In this document: positions 1 to 5,773 of the stretch, piece by piece
Layout of the letters: each line of letters opens with the position of its first letter
Position numbering within the stretch: the stretch's first letter is position 1
From: an uncultured Lachnospiraceae bacterium
Lineage (GTDB): Bacteria; Bacillota; Clostridia; Lachnospirales; Lachnospiraceae
Length of the DNA: 8,495 nt
Assembly: GCA_945787485.1 (NCBI GenBank)
Contig: CALZHV010000085.1
Span: 1-8,495, forward strand
Direction: 5' to 3'
Notes under the pieces: model-generated
Databases searched by the model: none
Seen by the model: the letters and a program-made list of their open reading frames with translations, nothing else
Told to the model about the DNA's origin: nothing
Translations under genes and position numbers: made by a program

Positions 1-85
1 ACCATTCCCAGTTTGTCCAAACTTTTCCTTTTTTCAGCTGTTCAATGGAAACTTTTCCTCTCTCTGTGAGTTCGTTTTTGTTCAT
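1..85 (-). CDS. Partial unknown gene, N-terminal 28 codons only
   Basis: The reading frame starts at ATG 85-83 and runs off the left edge of the window. The visible peptide begins MNKNELTERGKVSIEQLKKG and goes on with a Trp-rich stretch (VWTNWEW). I do not recognise a family; it is hydrophilic and has no signal peptide or membrane segment in the visible part. The start is supported by a GGAGG ribosome binding site at 93-97 (complement), 7 nt upstream. It is divergent from the small RNA and mobilization genes, so it may belong to the same mobile element, but that is inference. It is too short to be sure it is a real gene; the Shine-Dalgarno spacing is the main support. Confidence 0.5.
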   Translation of the reverse strand, partial: MNKNELTERGKVSIEQLKKGKVWTNWEW

Positions 86-110
86 AAAAAATCCTCCGTA
101 ATTTCGGAGG
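86..110 (-). promoter_or_regulatory. Hairpin that sequesters the RBS of the partial gene
   Basis: On the minus strand a perfect inverted repeat (CCTCCG, six-base loop, CGGAGG; + strand 93-98 and 105-110) contains the whole GGAGG ribosome binding site of the gene starting at 85. It is followed by A and six T residues, then the ATG. The element therefore has the form of both a short intrinsic terminator and an RBS-occluding stem. A role in lowering or conditioning expression is inferred. Confidence 0.5.
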
Positions 111-148
111 TATACTGTCAACAATATTTTTCCGCTTGAATAATGTAC

Positions 149-177
149 TTGACAAAACTATATATATCGTATATAAT
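149..177 (+). promoter_or_regulatory. Consensus sigma-A promoter with overlapping TATATA dyad
   Basis: A perfect -35 (TTGACA, 149-154) and a perfect -10 (TATAAT, 172-177) are separated by 17 bases, predicting transcription from about 184. The spacer and -10 overlap a dyad of TATATA arms (161-166 and 170-175) around TCG, which would suit a dimeric repressor. The repressor is not identified. There is no convincing coding region before the terminator at 262-295. Confidence 0.8.
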
Positions 178-183
178 CAATAT

Positions 184-295
184 AGCGGTGGATATGTGAG
201 CTGATACCTCATGTGTTCGAGGGTAGTGTTGGGAGCATTACCCTCTATAGCCTATTATAACATAGCAGTCGTTGATTGTCAACGGCTATTTTTTT
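184..295 (+). ncRNA. Candidate ~110-nt structured small RNA
   Basis: A consensus promoter upstream and an intrinsic terminator downstream define a transcript of roughly 112 nt. It folds into three stems by eye. The first is a wobble-rich stem at about 191-217. The second is a 10-bp stem with one G-U pair (219-228 with 236-245) closing the 7-nt loop UUGGGAG. The third is the terminator stem. The second loop contains a YUNR-type motif (UUGG), a feature known from kissing loops of plasmid antisense RNAs. No ribosome binding site with a sensible ORF lies inside; an open frame from 211 to 429 runs straight through the terminator and looks non-coding. It could be a trans-acting regulator of the mobilization module or a leader that usually terminates before mobC. 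Neither is proven. Confidence 0.5.
262..295 (+). terminator. Rho-independent terminator of the small transcript
   Basis: The arms ATAGC+CGTTGA (262-266 and 270-275, with AGT bulged) pair with TCAACG+GCTAT (279-289) around a TTG loop and are followed by a run of T to 295. The 11-bp stem and T-run are typical of an intrinsic terminator. Confidence 0.75.
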
Positions 296-390
296 GCTCT
301 TTTTGCTTAACTGAAAAGGAAAATAGTATGCAGGGAGAAAAGAAAAATAATAGGTTGAATAAGTACTACCATTTTTCTTTGTGTTTATTC

Positions 391-419
391 TTGACTTGTT
401 TTGTGATAAATGATACAAT
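391..419 (+). promoter_or_regulatory. Promoter of the mobC-relaxase operon
   Basis: TTGACT (391-396) and TACAAT (414-419) are separated by 17 bases, each one mismatch from consensus. Predicted transcription from about 426 would carry the nested palindrome at 444-482 and the G5/C5 hairpin as a 5' leader of mobC. A relaxase-bound origin inside this leader would let the mobilization proteins repress their own promoter region, which is known in other mobilization systems and inferred here. Confidence 0.7.
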
Positions 420-443
420 TAAGCTGTGAGAGGAAGTAATATT

Positions 444-495
444 TGCAAGCTACCTAAAGTGTTACCACTTTAGAAGCTTGCAGGGGGACACCCCC
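444..495 (+). other. oriT: Nested inverted repeats, probable oriT region
   Basis: An outer perfect 8-bp repeat (TGCAAGCT 444-451, AGCTTGCA 475-482) encloses an inner perfect 8-bp repeat (CTAAAGTG 454-461, CACTTTAG 466-473) with a TTAC loop. Immediately after comes GGGGG-ACA-CCCCC (483-495) and a further C-run at 500-504. The position just upstream of mobC and a MOBP-type relaxase, with no open reading frame of its own, is where origins of transfer usually lie in such modules. The nic site cannot be placed from sequence alone. The hairpins could also act as a leader structure on the mobC transcript. Confidence 0.55.
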
Positions 496-525
496 TTGAC
501 CCCCATTTTGCTGAAAGGAGAAAAA

Positions 526-888
526 ATGAATACAAAAAGACCAAAGCAAATGACATTCAGAGTATCAGAAGAAGAATATGAACTCATTATGAAAAAGATA
601 GCTGATAGTGGATTAAACAATCAAGAGTATATTCTTAGAGCTGTAATGCAAGCTCCAATTGTAAAGACCGATGATTTAAAAGAACTTGTTATTGAGTTAA
701 AAAAGCAAGGAACAGAGCTGAACCGACAAGGGAACAATATCAATCAGATAGCGGCACAACTTAATTCAAGAGGATTTATTGACTACAAGAACGAATTACC
801 GCAAACTTTATCTGCACTTAGAACGGCACAGGAGGAGCTTGTAGGCATATGGCAATTATTAAAGCAGTATCTTCAAAATCACCGATAA
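526..888 (+). CDS. mobC: MobC-family mobilization accessory protein
   Basis: This 120-aa protein has an N-terminal ribbon-helix-helix-like segment (about residues 8-40, TFRVSEEEYELI...) and a C-terminal segment resembling the MobC relaxosome domain, with the typical LNRQGNNINQIAAQLN stretch near residues 64-79. Such proteins bind oriT and help the relaxase open the DNA for conjugative mobilization. I chose ATG 526 because AAAGGAG lies 7 nt upstream (515-520); a longer frame from TTG 478 would translate through the oriT hairpin and has no ribosome binding site. The gene overlaps the relaxase start by 40 bp, implying translational coupling. Family assignment is confident from the motif and the neighbour. 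Confidence 0.85.
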   Translation: MNTKRPKQMTFRVSEEEYELIMKKIADSGLNNQEYILRAVMQAPIVKTDDLKELVIELKKQGTELNRQGNNINQIAAQLNSRGFIDYKNELPQTLSALRTAQEELVGIWQLLKQYLQNHR

Positions 889-1940
889 AGACGGCTATAG
901 TTTATGTAAGCAAGAAAGAAAAGACGGAGCAAAAGCTATTAAGTGGTTATAATTTGACTTCTCCTGAAACTGCATATGAAGAAATGCAGATAACTAAAGA
1001 AGTTTGGAGCAAACTGGAAGGCAGAACATACAAGCATTACGTTCAGAGTTTCGCTCCCGATGAAGCAATTACCCCTGAACAGGCACACACCATAGCAAAG
1101 GAATTTGTAGAAAGTTGTCCGCAGTTCAAAGGATTTGAGGTGCTTATAGCAACGCACCAAGACCGAGAACACATACATACTCACTTCATTCTCAATTCTG
1201 TGAGTTTTGAGGACGGACACAAATTTCAGCAGAAAAGTACAGAATTGCAGGAAATGAAAAACTTGTCAGACAAAATATGCCTTGAACACGGATTTAGCCT
1301 AACTCACAAAGGGAGAACATTTGATGGAGAAGAAAGAGAAGAAACAACGGCATACAAAAAGGAACAGTACAGGCTATTACAGAGAGCAGAACAGGGCGAA
1401 GTGAAAAGCTATGTACAGGATATTGCTCTTGCTGTTATGGAGTGCAGAGAGCAAGCTCAGAATCGAGAGCATTTCATTGATATGATGAACGCTAACGGCT
1501 ATGGTGTTGTATGGTCAGATAATCGCAAGTATATTACATTTACCGACCTTGCAAGGCAGGAACAGGGCGAAAAGCAATGCAAAATCAGGAACAGCAAGTT
1601 AGAAAAATATTATCATATAGATTTCAGCAAGGAGGGATTAGAGAGTGAGTTTGCGGACAATGCACGAAGCACAGCGGAGCGAGAAAGAGCCGACAGTATC
1701 ATTGAAAGAGCAGAAGCTGCTTATACAAGTGCAGAAATTAACCGAAGAGATACAGTTGATGAACTCCACGAATCGAGAGTTAAGGAAAAGGATAGCACAA
1801 TTGACCGAGCGAATAGAGAAGCTGAACAACAGCGACTTAGAGCTGAAGAAAGCCGAAGAATTGCAGAACAGCTTGAAAGAGAAAGAGAAGAACTTGATGA
1901 ACGAAGTAAAAAGAAGTCAAGAGGAGGTTTCTCGCTCTGA
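849..1940 (+). CDS. mobA: MOBP-type relaxase / mobilization nuclease
   Basis: This 363-aa relaxase would nick oriT and become covalently attached to the transferred strand. The metal-binding motif III is clear: H103-x-D-R-E-H108-x-H110-x-H112, followed by N116, as in the Relaxase/mobilization nuclease family. The likely nucleophile is Tyr19 (IVYVSKKE). Residues about 1-160 form the relaxase domain; residues about 265-355 are a highly charged Arg/Glu/Ala helix, probably a coiled coil. The ATG at 849 overlaps mobC; GGAGG at 831-835 is a rather distant ribosome binding site. The last 98 codons are overlapped out of frame by the next gene. No integrase, recombinase or coupling protein is visible here, so the element appears to be mobilizable rather than self-transmissible, as far as this window shows. 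Confidence 0.9.
   Translation: MAIIKAVSSKSPIKTAIVYVSKKEKTEQKLLSGYNLTSPETAYEEMQITKEVWSKLEGRTYKHYVQSFAPDEAITPEQAHTIAKEFVESCPQFKGFEVLIATHQDREHIHTHFILNSVSFEDGHKFQQKSTELQEMKNLSDKICLEHGFSLTHKGRTFDGEEREETTAYKKEQYRLLQRAEQGEVKSYVQDIALAVMECREQAQNREHFIDMMNANGYGVVWSDNRKYITFTDLARQEQGEKQCKIRNSKLEKYYHIDFSKEGLESEFADNARSTAERERADSIIERAEAAYTSAEINRRDTVDELHESRVKEKDSTIDRANREAEQQRLRAEESRRIAEQLEREREELDERSKKKSRGGFSL
1629..1647 (+). promoter_or_regulatory. Internal RBS and GTG start inside the relaxase gene
   Basis: AAGGAGGG (1629-1636) lies 8 nt before GTG 1645 and two codons after a TAG stop (1639-1641) in the same frame. This near-perfect Shine-Dalgarno in the middle of the relaxase coding sequence is what fixes the start of the overlapping downstream gene. 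Confidence 0.75.
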
Positions 1941-2529
1941 AAAATATGCAAATACAGTCATTTCAGAGGCTTATGCTGAAAAAGAAAAAGCCAAAAGGAA
2001 ACAATCAAAATATAATGAGATGATAACTTCACAGGAAAAACTCATACAGAAAAAAGCTGAAGAACTTAATGACCAATTCTGTAAAAAATGGCGATGGACA
2101 ATGATTATTTTGATTGTTTGTTTTGGATTAGCAACTTTATTTACCGGATATAAATCAGAGCGTGTTGTATCTGATTGTATAAATGCCTTTAATACAGTTA
2201 TAGGTATAATTACGATTATTTTTAATGGAATTATTGATGTATCTGAACGAATAGAAATTTCTGCCGGTATTCCTAAATCAGTTTTGATGATAATTTTTGC
2301 TATTATAGCATTCGGAATAATTGGATTTATAGTATTTTTTGTTGTCAGAACTGCTATAAAATTTTATCAGGATTATTGTTATGATGAAATCAGTTTGCTG
2401 GTAGCGTTAGTAAGCATAGCGGTGTTTGTATGGTTTGCGGAACTTATGCCTATTAATATTATTTTATTACTGATTTTATCGAATATTTTATATGTTGGAG
2501 TTCGTTGGTATATCAAAAAAGATTATTAA
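1645..2529 (+). CDS. Coiled-coil multi-pass membrane protein overlapping the relaxase
   Basis: This 294-aa protein starts at GTG 1645 with an excellent internal ribosome binding site. Residues about 15-145 are Lys/Glu/Gln-rich with heptad character, a long coiled coil. Then come hydrophobic segments at about 151-168, 184-198, 212-236 and 247-288 (the last probably two), ending in a short basic tail. The product would be a membrane-anchored protein with a large cytoplasmic stalk. The first 98 codons are read in the +1 frame relative to the relaxase, whose C-terminus is itself charged and helical. Downstream of relaxases in Firmicutes elements there is an uncharacterized family of this architecture; I think of DUF6040 but cannot confirm it. 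A role tying the relaxosome to the membrane or to a host transfer channel is inference. It ends just before a strong terminator. Confidence 0.75.
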   Translation: MSLRTMHEAQRSEKEPTVSLKEQKLLIQVQKLTEEIQLMNSTNRELRKRIAQLTERIEKLNNSDLELKKAEELQNSLKEKEKNLMNEVKRSQEEVSRSEKYANTVISEAYAEKEKAKRKQSKYNEMITSQEKLIQKKAEELNDQFCKKWRWTMIILIVCFGLATLFTGYKSERVVSDCINAFNTVIGIITIIFNGIIDVSERIEISAGIPKSVLMIIFAIIAFGIIGFIVFFVVRTAIKFYQDYCYDEISLLVALVSIAVFVWFAELMPINIILLLILSNILYVGVRWYIKKDY

Positions 2530-2533
2530 TAAC

Positions 2534-2564
2534 AAAAAAGCGACCTTAATTAAGGTCGCTTTTT
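2534..2564. terminator. Bidirectional intrinsic terminator of the mob operon
   Basis: A fully symmetric palindrome (GCGACCTTAA / TTAAGGTCGC, 2540-2559) is flanked by six A on the left and five T on the right. It can terminate the mob operon on the + strand and back up termination of the minus-strand dockerin gene. Confidence 0.85.
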
Positions 2565-2583
2565 GCATTATGCACCTCTTTTT

Positions 2584-2618
2584 GAAATCAAAAAAACCCC
2601 TGTTTTTTGATTTCAGGG
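2584..2618 (-). terminator. Terminator of the dockerin protease gene
   Basis: On the minus strand CCCTG (2618-2614) pairs with CAGGG (2602-2598) and is followed by G and seven T (2597-2590), a normal terminator 38 bases past the stop at 2656. The same bases can instead form a perfect 12-bp AT-rich stem (GAAATCAAAAAA 2584-2595 with TTTTTTGATTTC 2603-2614). The two folds exclude each other. Confidence 0.7.
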
Positions 2619-2655
2619 ATTTTTAAAAAGGAAAATTTATGGACATATAAAAATA

Positions 2656-4551
2656 TCAATCAATTTTTCCGCTGCTTATATCAGCATAGTAAGCAAGAAC
2701 AGCGGAGGCATCAGAGGCGTTAAGCTGATTGTCGCCATTGTAATCGCATATATATGGGTTGCATCTGACTGCAAAATCTATCCGTCCGGAGGATAATTCA
2801 GCATATGATGCAAGAATTGAAGAAGCATCAGAAGCATCTATAACACCGTCTGTATTAGCATCGCCTTTTTGGATAGGTGACTCATAGATGCCGTCCTCGT
2901 CCTTATCGAACCATAACATGGCTCTATCAATTTCCTCATCATATTTTATAAGAACGCTCTTTATGTTTCCGACCATTTTGAAGGTTGTCCGGGTTGCTAT
3001 GGGGTCTCCGCAGTCGCCTTCCATCTGTTGTGCATAGTCATCTATAAGATGCTTTACTCCGTCCTCATCAACGAAGAAACGGTTAGCATCAATATATCCC
3101 TGCAATCCGTTTGTATCTGAAATAATAACACCGTCTTCTGTGTTTTCAATGGTTAAATTTTCAGCGAAATCCTCTTCTACTGAAAATTCTGAAAAGGGAT
3201 AGCTGTTTAAATCTTCTTCACCGAGTGTCATTGTCATTATACAAGCATTGCTCATTTCCTTTTCAAATTTTTCGTTTTCCTTATTTGTTATGCTGATTTT
3301 ATTTTTTGAAATTTCAGCACCGTATTCAGCCTGACCGGGCGTGTATAAATAATAACCAGTGTTTTCATTGTGTATTGAAATATCAAAACCGTGTTTATCT
3401 TTTTTCTGGGCTGAACCGATATTGAGTTTGTAACTATCATTTTCGCCGGTTTTTATATAGTAATTGTTGGCACCCAAACTTTGACTGCTGTTTTTACATA
3501 AGCCAAGGTCATCACTGGCAGATGCATGATAAGTTTCTGAGCCGTTTTCGTCGGTTATAGTTAAATCATAATCACATTTTTTGTAGTTAGCAATTGATAT
3601 GCTTCTTACAGACGAAGTATCGGCGTTAATAGTTTCACTTGGATTTATCATTCCTTTATAGTTAAGAAATGATTCATCATCTGTAAAATACAATATAGAT
3701 GCATTTTCATCACTGAATTTATATCCTGGTATATAAAATTCATTGGTTTCTGAATTTATATAAATGCAGGTATCATCTCTGAAACCAAATGCAGCGGTTT
3801 TATCTGAATTGGCAACATTGCTGTCAAGGGTCAGAATACATTTATCATAGTTCTTGTCATTATACTGCCAGTTTCCTTCAGCTATTCCTATTCCTGCCAC
3901 AGCATGCTTAAATGAGGGTGCTGAGAATGCGATGTAAAAGTATTTATTATTCTGCATACAGTCCTGAGCTAATTTAATCAAATCCTGATATCTTTCGGAT
4001 TTGTAGGTATTGTATTTGTAATAATTCATAATATATTGGTTCTTTATATGCACTTGTCCTGCCTGATAGTATGTAATAATATCGTTAACTTTTTCATCAA
4101 AAGCAATATCATGCAGTGTTTCTGCACCTGCCTGTATATCAGAGGGAGAAATAACTCCGTTATGCACTAAAATCTGTAATGTTGATATTCCATGACATAC
4201 TCCTCCGAATTGAAGAGGGGATTCTAAAATTTCCTCATTATAGTTCCATAATTCTTTTTGGGTCAGTTTTCTGTTAAACAGATTTCTTGTTTCATCAGAA
4301 ACACTTTCCGGAGCGTAATTAAGAAAATTAAAGTAATCCGTATCTGCTCCAAGGGAACTTGCAAGGGCATATAAATCGGGATTTTCAGAATCCTTAACCA
4401 TATTGACAGTGCTTTCATCAGTAATTAAATACGGTATGCCGTTGTTTTCTGTATTGGCGAATGTGTCGTTGTTTACAGCATTTACTTTTGTAATCTGAGC
4501 ATTTGCAGTTAATACTGCTAATGTACATAAGATTGATACAAGTTTTTTCAT
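2656..4551 (-). CDS. Secreted dockerin protein, putative papain-like cysteine protease
   Basis: This 631-aa preprotein starts MKKLVSILCTLAVLTANA, a clear signal peptide of about 25 residues. A papain-like arrangement is visible: Q114-FGGV-C119-H (oxyanion Gln and nucleophile Cys), H216 in FKHAVAGIGI, and D243 in LTLDSN. These would make a Cys/His/Asp triad, but overall similarity to a named peptidase family is not certain. Residues about 300-560 are of unknown type and probably beta-rich. Residues about 563-631 are a type I dockerin with two calcium loops (GDANTDGVIDASDAS and DYNGDNQLNASDAS), predicting docking to a cohesin on a scaffoldin or at the cell surface. ATG 4551 has GGAGG 8 nt upstream; a TTG further upstream (4578) would spoil the signal peptide. 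It lies downstream of a cohesin-dockerin gene, probably co-transcribed. Confidence 0.8.
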   Translation of the reverse strand: MKKLVSILCTLAVLTANAQITKVNAVNNDTFANTENNGIPYLITDESTVNMVKDSENPDLYALASSLGADTDYFNFLNYAPESVSDETRNLFNRKLTQKELWNYNEEILESPLQFGGVCHGISTLQILVHNGVISPSDIQAGAETLHDIAFDEKVNDIITYYQAGQVHIKNQYIMNYYKYNTYKSERYQDLIKLAQDCMQNNKYFYIAFSAPSFKHAVAGIGIAEGNWQYNDKNYDKCILTLDSNVANSDKTAAFGFRDDTCIYINSETNEFYIPGYKFSDENASILYFTDDESFLNYKGMINPSETINADTSSVRSISIANYKKCDYDLTITDENGSETYHASASDDLGLCKNSSQSLGANNYYIKTGENDSYKLNIGSAQKKDKHGFDISIHNENTGYYLYTPGQAEYGAEISKNKISITNKENEKFEKEMSNACIMTMTLGEEDLNSYPFSEFSVEEDFAENLTIENTEDGVIISDTNGLQGYIDANRFFVDEDGVKHLIDDYAQQMEGDCGDPIATRTTFKMVGNIKSVLIKYDEEIDRAMLWFDKDEDGIYESPIQKGDANTDGVIDASDASSILASYAELSSGRIDFAVRCNPYICDYNGDNQLNASDASAVLAYYADISSGKID

Positions 4552-4568
4552 ATTTATTACCTCCATCA

Positions 4569-4596
4569 GGACAGGCAACAGTTTGTTTGCCTGTCC
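4569..4596 (-). promoter_or_regulatory. Intercistronic hairpin just before the protease RBS
   Basis: A perfect 10-bp GC-rich inverted repeat (GGACAGGCAA 4569-4578, TTGCCTGTCC 4587-4596) with an 8-nt loop ends 4 nt before the GGAGG of the dockerin protease gene. No T-run follows, so it is not a normal terminator. In clostridial cellulosome operons such intercistronic stem-loops are known to guide RNA processing and stability, setting the ratio of products; that role is inferred here. Confidence 0.6.
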
Positions 4597-4623
4597 CGTA
4601 TTGTGGTTTATGAATTGATTATT

Positions 4624-5448
4624 TTAATCAAGCGGAAAAGCATAGCCTAATAAAAGTCCGTCAGCATCTTCCTCATCAGGTACATAAGAAGTGCCTGCAG
4701 AGTTTGATGCATAGTAATCAAGAATTATTTCTGCTGTATGTGCATCAACATCTCTGTATTTTGGATTATCAACTCCCCAAAGATATGCAGCTTTTACTGT
4801 TGAAGCATTTGGAAAGTAGAATGAAGGTACATTCTTAGCAATATCATAAGGTATGCTATCTCTGCCTGTTCTGCGAAGAGATGCTAAAACTGCTGAAGAG
4901 TCACTTGCGTTAATGAAGTCATCATCGTCAACATCTCCGCAAATATAGTAACCCTCTGCTGAACTGGTTAAGCTAACTGAAGATGCAAGTACTTCTTCTG
5001 TATCAAAAACAACAATGCCATTATCAGATGAAGTTGTATCCTCATAAGCATAAATTGTAAACAGCAAGCCGTTTCCCAGTTTCTCATCACCGGAAGCATT
5101 TGCAAAAGATACTCTGTTATTATTTTCCTTTGTTGAATAGATAGAATCCTCTAAAAGTGTTCCTGTGCTTACAATAGGGCTGTTGTTTTCATCAGTGATA
5201 ACGTCATAGCTACTGCCGAGTTCAAGAACAGTTGTAGCATATGAAAAGCCTGTGTTGTTATCAATATTAACATTGATTGCAACTGCACCTGCAGGAATAA
5301 CAGTGCCATCATCAGCAGTAACATCAGAAGAAAGAACTGTCTTTGAAACAGAAAGTTCATTCTAATTGTTTACAGCGAAAGAAGAAACAGTAGTAAGTGA
5401 TGATACAGTAAGTACTGTTGAGGCGATAAGAGATACAAATTTTTTCAT
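4624..5448 (-). pseudogene. Cohesin-dockerin protein gene interrupted by one amber codon
   Basis: From ATG 5448 (GGAG 8 nt upstream) the frame encodes MKKFVSLIASTVLTVSSL and the rest of a signal peptide ending SSFA-VNN. A TAG follows at codon 29 (5364-5362), and then 245 more codons stay open to TAA at 4624. The part after TAG looks cohesin-like to about residue 140: a beta-rich domain with AVAINVNIDNNTGFSYATTV and VSFANASGD...GLLFTIYA, though shorter than usual cohesins. A dockerin follows, with a good first calcium loop (GDVDDDDFINASDSSAVLAS) and a degenerate second one (DVDAHTAEIILDYYA), separated by an unusually long linker. The whole would be about 274 residues, similar in layout and size to the small cohesin-dockerin adaptor ScaC of R. 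flavefaciens. The intact frame suggests a recent mutation, a sequencing error or suppression. No downstream start would restore the signal peptide. Confidence 0.75.
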
Positions 5449-5602
5449 TTTAAAAACTCCTTTTTAATAAATATTAAGATATAAATTTGCAATTGAATAC
5501 ATCCAAGTATACTTTTTGATAAGAGTAATTATTGATAAATTGATGCTATTTGGAAATAAAATAATTGCCCTTTAAAAATGTGTATAACAAGTATATATCA
5601 AT
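5449..5602 (-). other. Long AT-rich leader of the cohesin-dockerin gene
   Basis: If transcription starts near 5602, about 150 nt of untranslated leader precede the ATG at 5448. No ORF is seen. CAAGTATA occurs at 5504-5511 and 5588-5595 (84 bp apart). The motifs GCAATTG (5489-5495) and CAATTGC (5599-5605) form an inverted pair near the two ends. No known riboswitch was recognised. Confidence 0.4.
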
Positions 5603-5608
5603 TGCATA

Positions 5609-5637
5609 TTTATAGAGTGAAGTTTATTTTTTGTAAA
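5609..5637 (-). promoter_or_regulatory. Promoter of the cohesin-dockerin and protease genes
   Basis: On the minus strand TTTACA (5637-5632) and TATAAA (5614-5609) are separated by exactly 17 bases, beginning five bases after the agrD stop codon. It would start a transcript near 5602 covering both dockerin genes. It is a candidate AgrA-controlled promoter, although I could not find a convincing pair of LytTR binding repeats next to it. Confidence 0.5.
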
Positions 5638-5641
5638 ACAC

Positions 5642-5773
5642 TTATTTTTTAGTATTTTTAAGTTCTGTTGGTTCTTTAGGTTGATAACAGCCAAAGCCTG
5701 ATGCTGTTCTACTTGACTTAATAGCAGCTTTATATCCAATTGCAGCTATAATTTTAGCAAAAACTCTTTTCAT
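5642..5773 (-). CDS. agrD: AgrD-type autoinducer peptide precursor
   Basis: This 43-aa peptide starts MKRVFAKIIAAIGYKAAIKS, an amphipathic basic N-terminal helix as in AgrD precursors. It continues SRTASGFGC29YQPKEP and ends with a charged tail (TELKNTKK). The Cys plus a QPKEP-like segment matches clostridial cyclic (thio)lactone autoinducer precursors. AgrB would cleave and cyclize it, and the mature peptide would be sensed by AgrC. AGGAGG at 5782-5787 lies 8 nt before the ATG, and the gene overlaps the 3' end of agrB by 20 bp, so the two are translationally coupled. The Cys sits only one residue before QPKEP, whereas known relatives such as C. perfringens AgrD have about five residues between; the ring may therefore be built differently. 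The mature peptide cannot be predicted with confidence. Confidence 0.85.
   Translation of the reverse strand: MKRVFAKIIAAIGYKAAIKSSRTASGFGCYQPKEPTELKNTKK

Noticed and set aside
211..429. 72-codon open frame on the + strand
   Set aside because: It runs through the intrinsic terminator at 262-295 and over the mob promoter, has no ribosome binding site, and gives a composition unlike a real protein.
478..525. Longer MobC starting at TTG 478
   Set aside because: It would translate the oriT-like hairpins, has no ribosome binding site, and ATG 526 has AAAGGAG at ideal spacing and begins a normal ribbon-helix-helix domain.
939..1220. Minus-strand open frames opposite the relaxase (also 1638-1829 and 1721-1951)
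   Set aside because: They lie opposite a well-supported gene with catalytic motifs and have no start signals; they are shadows.
5169..5360. 63-codon Leu/Met-rich minus-strand frame just after the amber codon
   Set aside because: It is out of frame with the cohesin-dockerin gene and its hydrophobic composition is a shadow of that gene's codons; no ribosome binding site is present.
4624..5364. UAG read as an amino acid throughout this organism
   Set aside because: One internal TAG in one gene is too little evidence. It is kept only as a check because the agrA stop does not exclude it.
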